This document shows positions 33,665 to 42,828 of a stretch of DNA of 64,000 bases, one piece after another. The position numbers were made by a program, and so were the translations under genes. Positions within the stretch are counted from its first letter, which is position 1, and every line of letters starts with the position of its first letter. Source of the stretch: Pseudonocardiales bacterium (GTDB lineage Bacteria > Actinomycetota > Actinomycetes > Mycobacteriales > Pseudonocardiaceae); NCBI GenBank assembly GCA_023252195.1, contig JAHEXI010000010.1, forward strand, positions 1 to 64,000, given 5' to 3'. The notes beneath the pieces were generated by a model. It worked only from the letters and a program-made list of their open reading frames with translations. It had not been told where the DNA came from and did no database searches.

Positions 33665-34876
33665 GTGGCCGCGGTGCACGATCAGGATAATGCGGGGCGG
33701 CGCAACGGTAACCACGGCTCTGGGCCGAGGTCAGGCCATCACCCACTGGTCGCTCAACCACATACCGAAGGAGAAGGTCCAGTAGCGGCCGCTGAAGCGG
33801 TCGCCGCCCAGATCAGCACCGGGCAGCATGCCCTGGGTCGGCCCGGCGAACCGCTCGACCGCCGATCACCGTTCATCATCGGGATGAGCGCCGCCGCGGG
33901 AGTCGCGGTGACAATCGGCGTGGTCGAAATGATCGTCAGCGTTCGCGACGTGTTGCTGCTGATCGGCGTGGCGCTATTCGTGGCGATCGGCCTGGAACCT
34001 GCGGTGTCCGTGCTGGCCCGGCACAAGTTCCCGCGGTGGGCGGCGGTGGTCACCGTGCTGGTGTCGGTACTGGCGGTGGTGGGTGGGTTCCTCGCCGCGG
34101 CGATCCCACCGCTGGCCCGCCAAGCCAGCCAGTTCGTCACCCAAGCCCCGAATATGGCGTCGCGGCTGCAGAATCACAATTCGCTGCTGGGTCAGCTCAA
34201 CGACCGCTTCCATTTACAGCAACACCTGCAGCAGACATTCAGTGGGGACGCCTCGGGCTTGTTCAACGGGCTGCTCGGCGCGGGCCAGGTCGTGTTCAGC
34301 GCACTGGCCAGCACGCTGATCGTGGTGGTGCTCATCGTCTACTTCGTAGTCGACCTGCCCCGGATCCGCGCGACGCTCTACCGGATGGTGCCGCATTCCC
34401 GCCGGCCGCGGGCGATCCTGCTCGGCGATGAGATCTTCGCCAAGGTCGGTGGTTACGTGCTGGGCAACCTGTTGATCTCGCTGATAGCCGGCGCACTCAC
34501 CTTCATCTTCCTGGCCATCGTGGGGGTTCCCTACGCGCTGCTGTTGAGTATCTTCGTGGCGATTCTGGACCTCGTCCCGGTGATCGGCTCCACCGTCGCC
34601 GGCGTGGTGGTATGCCTGGTGGCGCTGAGCGTGTCGCTGCCCGTCTGCCTCGGGACCATCGGATTTTTCGTGGTCTACCGGCTGGCCGAGGACTACCTGC
34701 TGGTTCCCAGAATCATCGGCCGTGCGGTCAAGGTGCCGGCCTTGGTCACTGTCGTGGCCGTCCTGGTCGGTGGCGCCCTATTGGGAATCGTCGGTGCCCT
34801 AGTGGCCATCCCCGCTGCCGCGGCCGTGCTCCTGTTGACCCGCGAAGTGCTCTTTCCCCGCCTCGACCACGCCTGA
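33665..34876 (+). CDS. AI-2E/PerM-family membrane transporter, copy 1
   Basis: GTG at 33665 lies five bases after AGGAGG; ATG at 33662 is too close to that site. After a polar N-terminus, about eight hydrophobic segments follow. Family segments are visible: FVAIGLEPAVSVLARHKFPR, RPRAILLGDEIFAKVGGYVLG and the GVPYALLLSIFVAILDLVPVIG core. At about 403 residues it is typical. Members are proposed exporters or permeases of varied small solutes. A second, distant member lies at 46746-47912. A perfect hairpin 8 bases after the stop is the likely terminator. Confidence 0.88.
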   Translation: MAAVHDQDNAGRRNGNHGSGPRSGHHPLVAQPHTEGEGPVAAAEAVAAQISTGQHALGRPGEPLDRRSPFIIGMSAAAGVAVTIGVVEMIVSVRDVLLLIGVALFVAIGLEPAVSVLARHKFPRWAAVVTVLVSVLAVVGGFLAAAIPPLARQASQFVTQAPNMASRLQNHNSLLGQLNDRFHLQQHLQQTFSGDASGLFNGLLGAGQVVFSALASTLIVVVLIVYFVVDLPRIRATLYRMVPHSRRPRAILLGDEIFAKVGGYVLGNLLISLIAGALTFIFLAIVGVPYALLLSIFVAILDLVPVIGSTVAGVVVCLVALSVSLPVCLGTIGFFVVYRLAEDYLLVPRIIGRAVKVPALVTVVAVLVGGALLGIVGALVAIPAAAAVLLLTREVLFPRLDHA

Positions 34877-34883
34877 GACGAAA

Positions 34884-34919
34884 AATCGGAGGCTGTTGGG
34901 CAACTAACAGCCTCCGATT
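34884..34919. terminator. Bidirectional hairpin terminator
   Basis: A perfect 14-bp stem (AATCGGAGGCTGTT paired with AACAGCCTCCGATT) with an 8-base loop lies between convergent genes. There is no long T-run, as is usual in high-GC actinobacteria. Confidence 0.85.
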
Positions 34920-34948
34920 CCGACTCTTCCCGCGGGTAGCCGCGAGAG

Positions 34949-35107
34949 TCAGTAGTAATGTCGCCGGCCACCGACCGCACGTCCGGCGGTACCGAGCACT
35001 AACAGGATCACGCCCACCACGATCAGGATGATCCCCAGGTACATCAAAATGGGGATCGGGATCAGCCACCCGAACACCACGACCAAGATAATGCCGAGAA
35101 CGATCAC
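34949..35107 (-). CDS. DUF6131-like mini membrane protein, copy 1
   Basis: GTG at 35107 follows GGGAGG. The 52-residue product is two short hydrophobic helices (VIVLGIILVVVFGWLI and YLGIILIVVGVILLVLG) and a basic tail GGRRHYY. The same layout and tail occur at 37843-37998, so these are paralogues. Such peptides are common in actinobacteria, and their role is unknown. Confidence 0.7.
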   Translation of the reverse strand: MIVLGIILVVVFGWLIPIPILMYLGIILIVVGVILLVLGTAGRAVGGRRHYY

Positions 35108-35474
35108 GATGCCTCCCGCGAGCTCAGTCAGAACGCCTCACAATGATCTTACATCACGGTCACCCGATTTGTCCTACCCTCAGATGGACTAACCGGACCT
35201 TTCGTCCGACCAGCCGCACCGTGCGCGGGCCGGGCCCGGGCGGTGCGCCGAACGCTGCGGCTGCCGGCCGCAGATATGACACGACCGGGCACACTGAGCT
35301 GCCGATGAGACTCGGTATCGCGGCGCGAACTCAGGGTTTCATTCGACGTTTGCTGCTGCGACATCTTTCGACTGGTCACCGTTACCTCCAAGTCGCCCGT
35401 TAGTGGACTGCCCGCGGCACCATAGCGTTGTGGGGATAGTCGTCGACTGCCTGCTGGCAGGCGGAGGAGGAAAA
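35108..35474. other. Intergenic, no recognised gene
   Basis: This stretch holds the 5' regions of the mini membrane protein gene (left) and the coiled-coil gene (right). A GC-rich dyad lies near 35218-35245. No gene is supported. Confidence 0.4.
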
Positions 35475-35990
35475 ATGACCGACCGGGAACTCCGTGCAAC
35501 AATACGGCAGCGATTCATCGCGCTACGAGCCGAAGTACAGCAACGCCGTACTGAGCTGGTTACCGAAACCGAAGCTCAGCTGTTCGAACGGTACCGAGTC
35601 GAGAACGAGCGGGCCGACGAGCTGGACCGCGGGCTCAAGGAAATCACCGATGAGGCCAACCGGAAAGCCGTGGCCCTGCTGCGTGAGTTCGAAGATCTCG
35701 CTGACGGCGGCCGGTGGAAAGGTGGGCGCCAGGCGGTGTTCGAAGTTCCTCGCATCCACCGCTCCAACGCCGACCGCACCCGGCTGCACCGGGTTCTGAT
35801 GGCCGAGATCGACAACCAGACCCAGCAGGCGCTGCGGGTACTGGACCGGCAGCAGACGACGTTGCTGCGTGCCCCCGACCGGGCCCGGACGTGCCTCGCC
35901 AGGGGGATTCCCGCCATCGTCTCCGACCTCATCACGCCAGCCCGGCTGCGGGATGTCGAGGCCCGGTTAAACGCGGCGGCGATGACCTGA
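35475..35990 (+). CDS. Coiled-coil hypothetical protein
   Basis: ATG at 35475 follows GGAGGAGG, an excellent ribosome site. The 171-residue product is almost entirely helical and charged (RAEVQQRRTELVTETEAQLF, ENERADELDRGLKEITDEAN), with coiled-coil character over residues 10-80. No enzyme motif or membrane segment is present. It is followed 70 bases later by the S53 protease gene. Confidence 0.65.
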   Translation: MTDRELRATIRQRFIALRAEVQQRRTELVTETEAQLFERYRVENERADELDRGLKEITDEANRKAVALLREFEDLADGGRWKGGRQAVFEVPRIHRSNADRTRLHRVLMAEIDNQTQQALRVLDRQQTTLLRAPDRARTCLARGIPAIVSDLITPARLRDVEARLNAAAMT

Positions 35991-36059
35991 CCAATCGGAG
36001 TCAGGTAATCCCGACCGTAGGCGAACCGGCGTGCCGGGCCCTGCGGTATAACACCGCGG

Positions 36060-37655
36060 ATGAGCAACCCGAGTTCCGAGGCGAACGGTGTGGATCTGCG
36101 GCCGCTTCCCGGCAGCGCGCCGCTGGTGCCGCGCGCGATCCAGGCTTCCGGTCCCGTCCCGGCAGACACCACGATCGAGATCACCCTGGTGCTGCGCCGC
36201 CGGGGCGAGCCGCGAGATCCCGCTGCCGTCGCACCAATCTCGGCGGTGACGCTCGCCGCTGACTACGGTGCCGACCCCGCTGACGTCGACCTGGTCACCG
36301 CGACCGTCACCGCTCTCGGAGCGCGCGTGCTATCGGTGCACGCCGCTGCCCGGTTGGTGCGCGTCGAGGGCACCGCGGCGGTCCTGAGTCGGATGTTCGG
36401 AACGTCGCTGGAGCTGGTCACCAGCCAGGACCCGGCCGCAGGCGTGGTCACCCACCGGGTGCGGACCAGCGCGCTGAGCGTTCCGACCGTCCTGGACGGC
36501 ATCGTGACCGCGGTGCTCGGCCTCGATAATCGGCCGCAGGCACGCCCACGGTTTCGCGTCGTGCGGCCGCACGCGGTTTCGACCAGCTACACCCCAGTGC
36601 AGCTCGGCCGGATCTACCGGTTTCCCCCAGGCACCGACGGCGCCGGCCACACGATCGCCATCATCGAGTTGGGCGGCGGGTTCACCCAGGCTGACCTCGA
36701 CACTTACTTCGCCGGGCTGGATGTCAGTGCGCCGGTGGTGAGCGCGGTAGGTGTCGACGGCGGCGCGAACACCCCGGAACGCGATCCCAACGGCGTCGAC
36801 GGCGAGGTGCTGCTCGACATCGAGGTCGCCGGGGCGCTCGCCCCGGCCGCCGCCATCGTCGTCTACTTCGCCCCCAACACCGACGCCGGATTCGTCGACG
36901 CGGTGTCAGCCGCCGCGCACGCCACCCCGACCCCGACCGCGATCAGCATCAGTTGGGGGCAAAGCGAGGACGCCTGGACCGGGCAAGCCCGCACTGCCTT
37001 CGACCAGGCGCTCGCCGACGCGGCGCTGCTCGGCGCGACAGTGACTGTGGCTGCCGGCGACGACGGCAGCACCGACGGCGGTAGCGACGGGCGCGCCCAC
37101 GTCGACTTCCCCGCGTCCAGCCCGCACGCGCTGGCCTGCGGCGGCACCCGGCTGGACGCGGACCCGACCACCGGCCAGGTGCGCGCGGAGACCGTGTGGA
37201 ACAACGGCGCCGGTCGCGGGGCCACCGGTGGCGGGGTCAGTGACGCGTTCGACCAGCCCAGCTGGCAGGCCGGAGCTGGGGTGCCCGCGCGTGGCGGTAA
37301 GCCCGGCCGCGGCGTCCCGGACGTCGCCGCCGTCGCCGACCCGCAGACCGGCTACCAGGTGCGGGTCGATGGCACCGACATCGTCGTCGGCGGCACCAGC
37401 GCGGTGGCCCCACTGTGGGCGGCCCTGGCGACCCGGTTGGCCCAGGCAACAGGGTCGCCGCTCGGTCTGCTGGCGCCGGCGCTGTACCAGTGTGTGCCGG
37501 CAGGTACCGCGGCAACCGGCTTTCGGGACATCACCAGCGGCGACAACGGTGCGTACTCCGCCGGTCCGGGCTGGGATCCCTGCACCGGGCTCGGCGTGCC
37601 CGACGGCACTGCTTTGCTGACCGCGCTGCGCCAGCGCCGCGCCGCATCGAAATGA
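36060..37655 (+). CDS. Kumamolisin-like S53 protease
   Basis: A 531-residue serine-carboxyl peptidase. The N-terminal activation domain covers roughly residues 20-170 (ITLVLRRRGEPRDPAAV). The catalytic domain has Glu249 and Asp253 (DGEVLLDIEVAG), oxyanion Asp334 (AAGDDGS) and Ser447 (GGTSAVAPLWAAL), plus the calcium site near GPGWDPCTGLGVPDG. No classical signal peptide is visible, as in several kumamolisins. It differs from the lipoprotein S53 gene at 16703 in having the pro-domain. A perfect 19-bp hairpin lies 88 bases downstream. Confidence 0.9.
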   Translation: MSNPSSEANGVDLRPLPGSAPLVPRAIQASGPVPADTTIEITLVLRRRGEPRDPAAVAPISAVTLAADYGADPADVDLVTATVTALGARVLSVHAAARLVRVEGTAAVLSRMFGTSLELVTSQDPAAGVVTHRVRTSALSVPTVLDGIVTAVLGLDNRPQARPRFRVVRPHAVSTSYTPVQLGRIYRFPPGTDGAGHTIAIIELGGGFTQADLDTYFAGLDVSAPVVSAVGVDGGANTPERDPNGVDGEVLLDIEVAGALAPAAAIVVYFAPNTDAGFVDAVSAAAHATPTPTAISISWGQSEDAWTGQARTAFDQALADAALLGATVTVAAGDDGSTDGGSDGRAHVDFPASSPHALACGGTRLDADPTTGQVRAETVWNNGAGRGATGGGVSDAFDQPSWQAGAGVPARGGKPGRGVPDVAAVADPQTGYQVRVDGTDIVVGGTSAVAPLWAALATRLAQATGSPLGLLAPALYQCVPAGTAATGFRDITSGDNGAYSAGPGWDPCTGLGVPDGTALLTALRQRRAASK

Positions 37656-37743
37656 GGGTCGCGCGAACCTGGGAGGCGCCTCGACGCCGGCGCCGTGGTC
37701 CAGCAGACCAAGCTCGAAGGGACCACCACAGGTGACCACCAAA

Positions 37744-37785
37744 AGTGAGCCGTCACCGTGCGAATACGCACGGTGACGGCTCACT
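37744..37785. terminator. Perfect 19-bp hairpin, family I copy 2
   Basis: AGTGAGCCGTCACCGTGCG at 37744-37762 pairs perfectly with 37767-37785 around AATA. It stands between convergent genes, so it probably ends transcription from both sides. Its sequence is related to the palindrome at 33563-33624. Confidence 0.85.
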
Positions 37786-37842
37786 GTCGATGATCAAGCT
37801 GCGGGGACGGCAGACCGGGTTATCCGTGGCCCCGGGCAAGCG

Positions 37843-37998
37843 TTAGTAGTAGTGCCGTCGACCCGCAATCGGGCGTCCGACGGCGCCGAGCAGCTCCAGG
37901 ATCACTCCGACCACTATCAAGATGATCCCGAGCGTAACCAGGATCGGGATCCCGATCAGCCAGCCAACCACCAGCAAGATGATGCCGAGAACAATCAT
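37843..37998 (-). CDS. DUF6131-like mini membrane protein, copy 2
   Basis: ATG at 37998 follows GGAGGAGGA. The 51 residues (start MIVLGIILLVVGWLIGIPIL, end GRRHYY) mirror the gene at 34949-35107. The two flank the region holding the coiled-coil and S53 genes, which suggests a local duplication. Role unknown. Confidence 0.72.
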   Translation of the reverse strand: MIVLGIILLVVGWLIGIPILVTLGIILIVVGVILELLGAVGRPIAGRRHYY

Positions 37999-38212
37999 GA
38001 TGTCCTCCTCCGGAGTCTTCCCGAGGACATTACGACACAGTCACCGGGTAGGCGAGGGATAACGGTCCATAATGGACGATACTCGGACAGTAAGCGACAA
38101 TCGATGGGCCGAACGGGGTAGGCCGGGTAACCCACCCGGGCAGTGCACGGACTAGGAACCAACTGTCCGGCTCTGTGGCAGCCCCATGGAAACGATGTGA
38201 CATGGTGGGACG

Positions 38213-39361
38213 GTGGCGCTGACCGGCCTGGGGTGGCGGCGGGCGGCTGTGGTGGTCGTCGGGCTCGCCGCAGCCGGGCTGGCTGCGCGGGTGCTGTTCG
38301 ACAGCAGCGACGAGCTGCTCACCGCCGCTGACACCTTGACCTCGGTCCGGGTGTGGTGGGTGGTGGCGGCCGTCCTCGTTGAGGTGGTGTCCTACGCGGC
38401 GCGGGGAGCCGCGAGCGCGGTGGTGCTGCGCCGCGGAGGTGCCGCGGTCGGGCCGATGACGATGGCAGCGGCCACCTTGGCCGGTGATGCCGCTGCGTAC
38501 TGCCTGCCATTCGGATTCGCCGCCTCGGGCGTGGTGATGGTCGGAGTGTTGCGCCGCCGCCACGTGAGTGCGGCGCTGGCCGGTTGGATGTTCGCGGTGT
38601 CGTCGGTGTTCTACGTCGCTTCTATCACGGCGCTGACCATCGTCGCGGTCCAGATTCCTGGCGGCGACAACCCGATTTCAGGCTTGCAGACGATCAGTAT
38701 CGTGTTGCTGGTCGTGCTGGCCCTGGTCGCCGCTGGCTACGCGCTGCTGCGCCGCCCCGCGGTCCGGCTCCGGCTCGTTCGGGCACTGCCCAGTATTCGC
38801 CTGCCGTCGCGCCGCCTCCGGCCGTCCGCTTCGACCCTGCGAGCACGTCTCAGCCCTTATGTTTCGAGCCTGCGAGTAGGCGTCCGTCCTTATGCTTCGA
38901 CCCTGCAAGCAGGTCTCAGGGCCTGGGCGCGCCAACTGCGTACCGTCCGGCTGACCCCGGTCGCGGGGGTTGCAGCGTTCATCCTGATGACGGTGTCCTG
39001 GCTGACCGACGTTGCGGTACTGGCGCTGGCGTTCGTGGCATTGCACAGCACACCGCCGTGGACCGGATTGTTGCTGGCCTACTGCGCCGGGCAGATTGCG
39101 GCGAGTATGCCGGTGACCCCCGGCGGGATTGGAGTCGTGGAGGGCAGTATCACGCTGGCGCTGGTCGCCTTCGGCGGTGCCGAGACCATCACGCTGGCCG
39201 CTGTGCTGCTCTACCGGCTGATCGCCTACTGGGGCTGCATTCCGGCGGGCGGGCTGGCGTGGCTGGCGTTGCGGGGGACCTCCCGCAGCCCTGCGAAGCT
39301 GGCCGTCACCCAGCCAGACCCGGTGGCCACCGGGGTCGCTGAAGTGGAATCGACATCATGA
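38213..39361 (+). CDS. YbhN/UPF0104-type membrane protein
   Basis: The 382-residue protein has about eight membrane segments and fits the lysylphosphatidylglycerol-synthase transmembrane family (UPF0104), without a catalytic synthase domain. Family segments include AAYCLPFGFAASGVVMVGVL and SMPVTPGGIGVVEGSITLAL. A basic loop at residues 203-235 is built from three 11-residue repeats. Its stop overlaps the start of the next gene (ATGA). Members are thought to be lipid flippases or transporters. Confidence 0.8.
   Translation: MALTGLGWRRAAVVVVGLAAAGLAARVLFDSSDELLTAADTLTSVRVWWVVAAVLVEVVSYAARGAASAVVLRRGGAAVGPMTMAAATLAGDAAAYCLPFGFAASGVVMVGVLRRRHVSAALAGWMFAVSSVFYVASITALTIVAVQIPGGDNPISGLQTISIVLLVVLALVAAGYALLRRPAVRLRLVRALPSIRLPSRRLRPSASTLRARLSPYVSSLRVGVRPYASTLQAGLRAWARQLRTVRLTPVAGVAAFILMTVSWLTDVAVLALAFVALHSTPPWTGLLLAYCAGQIAASMPVTPGGIGVVEGSITLALVAFGGAETITLAAVLLYRLIAYWGCIPAGGLAWLALRGTSRSPAKLAVTQPDPVATGVAEVESTS
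38819..38917 (+). repeat. Three tandem 33-bp coding repeats
   Basis: Three in-frame 11-codon units encode RPSASTLRARL, SPYVSSLRVGV and RPYASTLQAGL inside a cytoplasmic loop of the YbhN-like protein. Copy number may vary between strains. Confidence 0.65.
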
Positions 39362-39825
39362 GTATCTGCCCATGGTGGCGCCGCGCCGCGGTGTCCAGTG
39401 TCGCTATCGCGTTGGCTGTGACAGCGGCCTGCTCGGGACCGCGGAGCGGAGCCTCGGTCACCGGCGACGTCTCCGGCTGCGCGGCGGTGCTGCCGTTAGC
39501 GCGCCACGTCGTTCACGATGAGGGCACGCTGACCAAGATCAAACACATCAGCAAGGCTGACGCCGACGCGCTCAGCCGAAAGCTGGGCGCCACGCCACCC
39601 GCGCCGCTTCGATCGCATACCAGGTCACCGCGCCCGCTGCGTCCAGGCAAGTCCAGCTGGCCGAAGGCCTGCCTGGTCGTCTACCACGGTAACTACCCGT
39701 CGGGAACGATCGTCGGGGCCAGTCCACCAGCGGTTGCCGGACAGTATGTCCTGATCGTGCTCCGCGTCCGGCACCCGTCAGTCGACCGCGTCCTGGTCAC
39801 CAACACGCTGCCCGCCGGCCTGTAG
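39358..39825 (+). CDS. Putative lipoprotein, unknown
   Basis: ATG at 39358 overlaps the previous stop. A basic start, hydrophobic core and lipobox TAAC give a lipoprotein signal. The 155-residue product has a charged middle (LTKIKHISKADADALSRKLG) and a beta-rich end (AGQYVLIVLRVRHPSVDRVL). No family is recognised. Translational coupling suggests a partner of the YbhN-like membrane protein. Confidence 0.6.
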   Translation: MSICPWWRRAAVSSVAIALAVTAACSGPRSGASVTGDVSGCAAVLPLARHVVHDEGTLTKIKHISKADADALSRKLGATPPAPLRSHTRSPRPLRPGKSSWPKACLVVYHGNYPSGTIVGASPPAVAGQYVLIVLRVRHPSVDRVLVTNTLPAGL

Positions 39826-39932
39826 GCCCTAGACCGTCAGGTCGGAGCTGCTAGTGGTAACCGAGAGAAGGTCAGGCCGCCAGAGCTTGCTCCCAATGGA
39901 CCTGGTCCGACATAGCGGGTTTTGATGAGCGC

Positions 39933-40247
39933 TTAGACCTCGTCTTTGGGTCGGCGGTCGACGAAGAATCGCGGCTGTTGCTCGTCGCCATCGCCGAGCA
40001 TCTCGACGTCGAGCTGTTGTTCGTGGAGGTCGTAGACCACGCTGACGGCCAGGAACACCTTGGCGCCGACGGGGGTCTCGAGCACCGTGTCATCCTCGGC
40101 CGGGCGCGCCGCGATAGACAGCGCCATGCCCTCTGACCGGCTGGTTTGGCTCTGCGGCACGATCCGCAGACCAGCCCCCTCCGGCATGTTGTTCTTGGTC
40201 ACCAGCGAGTTGATGGCTTGGGCAGCGGCGTCGGTCACTTTCAGCAT
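39933..40247 (-). CDS. HesB/IscA-like protein without cysteines
   Basis: ATG at 40247 gives 104 residues starting LKVTDAAAQAINSLVTKNNM, then GAGLRIVPQ, the N-terminal pattern of A-type iron-sulfur carrier proteins. The C-terminal part (GAKVFLAVSVVYDLHEQQLD) lacks the C-x-C that binds the cluster, and no Cys occurs at all. Similar Cys-less forms are common in actinobacteria and are often annotated as adhesin or HesB. It probably does not carry an iron-sulfur cluster. GTG at 40277 is an alternative start. Confidence 0.65.
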   Translation of the reverse strand: MLKVTDAAAQAINSLVTKNNMPEGAGLRIVPQSQTSRSEGMALSIAARPAEDDTVLETPVGAKVFLAVSVVYDLHEQQLDVEMLGDGDEQQPRFFVDRRPKDEV

Positions 40248-40298
40248 GTCGTTACCGTAAACGTCACGACCTGCCACGCGTAAGCGGGAGGCGGTTGC

Positions 40299-40490
40299 TC
40301 AGTCCTCGGTGGGCGCCTTGCGTGCGGTCAGCGCTTCGACGGTGTGTTCCCGCACCGGGCGCAGCTCGAACTCTCCGAACTGGCCGCGACGTACCGCGAC
40401 GGCACTCATCGGCAGGGGTCGGCTCTGCCGATTGCGGGGAGTGAGGGTCATTCCGGCCCGCGGTCGGCGGTCGGAGACGGGCGTACGCAT
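40299..40490 (-). CDS. Small basic hypothetical protein
   Basis: ATG at 40490 follows AGAAGGACC. The 63 residues are Arg/Pro-rich (VSDRRPRAGMTLTPRNRQSR), then GQFGEFELRPVREHTVEALT. No family is recognised. It lies 51 bases upstream of the HesB-like gene on the same strand. Confidence 0.5.
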   Translation of the reverse strand: MRTPVSDRRPRAGMTLTPRNRQSRPLPMSAVAVRRGQFGEFELRPVREHTVEALTARKAPTED

Positions 40491-40913
40491 GTGGTCCTTC
40501 TTCGTTCTGGTTGTGCGGCGGGCCGCCAGCCGGGACGGAAGCGCGGCCTGTGCCTGCACAGCGGACTAACCCGCATGCTAGGGGCGCTCCCCGGCGATCG
40601 ACGGAAGTTCTTATTCAGACGACCAGCCAGCATGGTCCTGCCCCCGGGCTCTCGTCCGCAGTGCAGAGTACTCCACGCTGTCAACGGGGGCATACCTGCT
40701 ATCGGATGGCTCTACAAGGATGACAGCAGCGGCCCCGATCGGGGCATCGTGGAGGTTAGCCGCAGGCCGACGAAGCATTCGCCGCCTGACCATGCGATGA
40801 TCGGGCATGGGTAGTCTCGCGACGGTAACGGTGGCAGCCGGGCACGATTCCGCCAGTGCTAGGGAGGCTCCGGTGACCTTCGGCAGTAACTTCTCTTGGG
40901 ACCCTCGTCAGGT

Positions 40914-41567
40914 ATGGCAGTGAACGTCCCCCCAGGTGGTGAGACGCAAACGGGCGAGAGGCCGGCTACCGCGACGGCGGCCCGTCGGGCGCTGCACGTG
41001 ACCAAGATGTTTACCTGGGCGGGTACCGATTGCCTGCGGCTTGAGGGTGCGCGGGTCGTGCTCGGCGAGCGTGGCTTGCGGGCTATGGGGTCTGTGGTCA
41101 GCGCCGCGCAGGACGGTGTCGAGGCCTACACCGCGTCGTACTCACTGACTACCGACGAGGTTGGTGTCGTCCAGCGGCTGACCGTCCGGATCGCTCGGGC
41201 CACCGGCGAGCGACATGTCATCCTCACTCGCTCGGAGGAGGGTATCTGGCTGGTCGACCACGGCCAGGGCGCGGAGCGGACCAATTTCGGCGGTGTGCTG
41301 GATGTCGATCTGGCGTTGAGTCCATTGTTCAACGCGCTGCCGATCCGCCGGTTGGGCCTGTACCGCGACGCTGCACTGCACGACCTGCCGGTGGTGTTCG
41401 TCGCGTTGCCCAGCCTTGAGGTGTGCCGGGTTTCCCAGACCTACCGCACGGTTTCGCTCGGTGATCCCGGGGTGGTCAGCATCAGCAGCGACACCTGGGA
41501 CGTGGAAATCACCGTGGATGCCGACGGCATGGTGCTGGAGTACCCGGGGTTGGCGTCCCGGGTCTGA
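40914..41567 (+). CDS. Putative glycolipid-binding family protein
   Basis: The product (217 residues from ATG at 40914) fits PF06475. FTWAGTDCLRLEGARVV opens the domain; DVDLALSPLFNALPIRRLGL and LPVVFVALPSLEVCRVSQTY are diagnostic. It is beta-rich and has no signal peptide. The binding function rests on a pseudomonad relative and is not certain here. It is convergent with the amidase gene, with only 7 bases between stops. Confidence 0.8.
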   Translation: MAVNVPPGGETQTGERPATATAARRALHVTKMFTWAGTDCLRLEGARVVLGERGLRAMGSVVSAAQDGVEAYTASYSLTTDEVGVVQRLTVRIARATGERHVILTRSEEGIWLVDHGQGAERTNFGGVLDVDLALSPLFNALPIRRLGLYRDAALHDLPVVFVALPSLEVCRVSQTYRTVSLGDPGVVSISSDTWDVEITVDADGMVLEYPGLASRV

Positions 41568-41574
41568 AGCATGG

Positions 41575-42741
41575 TCAACCGATGGCGATCCGGGCACCGG
41601 CAGCGAGTACCGCCTGCTCACCGCCGCGCACCGCGGCCACCTGGATCCCGGCGGGCAGTCCGGTCACCTCGGGGGCGGGCACCGACACCGCCGGCCAGCC
41701 CAACAGGTTGAACGGCAGCGTCAGCGACAGCAGCGCGGGTACTACCTCGACGCGAGCGCCGTCTGGGGCGTCCACCTGCCGGGCGCCGATCGGGGTGGCG
41801 CGCAACGGGGTGGTCGCCAGCAGCAGCACATCGACCCCTTCGGCGAGCATCCGGGCGGTGAGCTCGGCGGTGAGCCGGCGGCGGGTGCGTCGCGCGGTGA
41901 TGTAGTCGGCGGCGGTGTGCGCGCCGGCGGCCTGTAGTCGCGCCGCGGTGACGGGCTGGTAGTCGCCGGGGCGCTGCGCCAGCCAATGCCGGTGGGTGGT
42001 GTGCGCTTCCGCGCCGACGATCACCTGGTAGGTGGCGGCGAGTTCGTCGATACCGGGCAGGGATACCTCGCGTATCGCGGCACCGGCGCAACTCAGAGCA
42101 TCTGCGGCCCGGTCCACCGCGGCGGTGATCTCCGGGTCGTGGACCCGCCAGTACGGGTCGGTTGGACGACCGACCACGGTGCCCTCGATCGGCGCCGACG
42201 GGTCGATCCCGCGTCCAGTCAGCGCGCTGAAGGCCACCGCGACCGTCTCGACGTCAGCGCCGAGCAGCCCGACGTGGTCGAGGGTTTCCGAGAGTGGAAA
42301 CACCCCGGTGGTGGGTAGCACGCCGCGTGCCGGCTTGAGCCCGACCACCCCGCACAGCGCGGCCGGGGTGCGCGTCGAGCAGCCGGTATCGGTGCCCACC
42401 GCCAGCGGCACCAGTCCAGCCGCCACCGCTGCCGCTGATCCGCTGGAGGAGCCGCCGGTGATCTTGCGCGGATCATGCGGGTTCCGGCACGGGCCCTCAA
42501 CGGCGACGTCGCCGGTGGGGCCGTAGGCGAACTCGTGGGTATGGGTCTTGGCGACCACCACGGCACCGGCCGCGCGCAACCGAGCCACCACGGCGGCGTC
42601 GTGCCGTGCCGGGGCGGCATCTGCCAACACCGCACTGCCGCACCGGGTGGGGACCCCAGTCACGTCGATCAGGTCCTTCACCCCCACCGGCATCCCGCTC
42701 AGCGGTCCTGCTTGCGCAGTGATCCTCGGTACCAGCTGCAC
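41575..42741 (-). CDS. Amidase-signature enzyme, possibly 5'-truncated
   Basis: An amidase-signature hydrolase. The catalytic Lys lies in MPVGVKDLIDVTG, the cis-Ser in GGSSSGSAAAVAAG and the nucleophile Ser in GTDTGCSTRTPAALCG. The usual GGS before the nucleophile is GCS here, a rare change next to the active site. GTG at 42741 gives 388 residues and starts directly at QLVPR. The frame stays open to a stop at about 42811 and codes plausible family residues (ERVLAALAADPHNAIV) without a good start. The N-terminus may have been lost near the palindrome at 42829-42889, or a rare start is used. Confidence 0.75.
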   Translation of the reverse strand: MQLVPRITAQAGPLSGMPVGVKDLIDVTGVPTRCGSAVLADAAPARHDAAVVARLRAAGAVVVAKTHTHEFAYGPTGDVAVEGPCRNPHDPRKITGGSSSGSAAAVAAGLVPLAVGTDTGCSTRTPAALCGVVGLKPARGVLPTTGVFPLSETLDHVGLLGADVETVAVAFSALTGRGIDPSAPIEGTVVGRPTDPYWRVHDPEITAAVDRAADALSCAGAAIREVSLPGIDELAATYQVIVGAEAHTTHRHWLAQRPGDYQPVTAARLQAAGAHTAADYITARRTRRRLTAELTARMLAEGVDVLLLATTPLRATPIGARQVDAPDGARVEVVPALLSLTLPFNLLGWPAVSVPAPEVTGLPAGIQVAAVRGGEQAVLAAGARIAIG

Positions 42742-42828
42742 GATCGCGTTGTGCGGGTCGGCGGCCAGCGCAGCCAGTACTCGCTCCAGATCGTCGACCT
42801 GGTCAGGTTAGCGTGCTGTCGATGGATA

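Noticed and set aside
38584-39342. 252-codon plus-strand frame inside the YbhN-like gene
   Set aside because: It is Arg/Gly-rich and has no ribosome site; the membrane protein frame explains the DNA.
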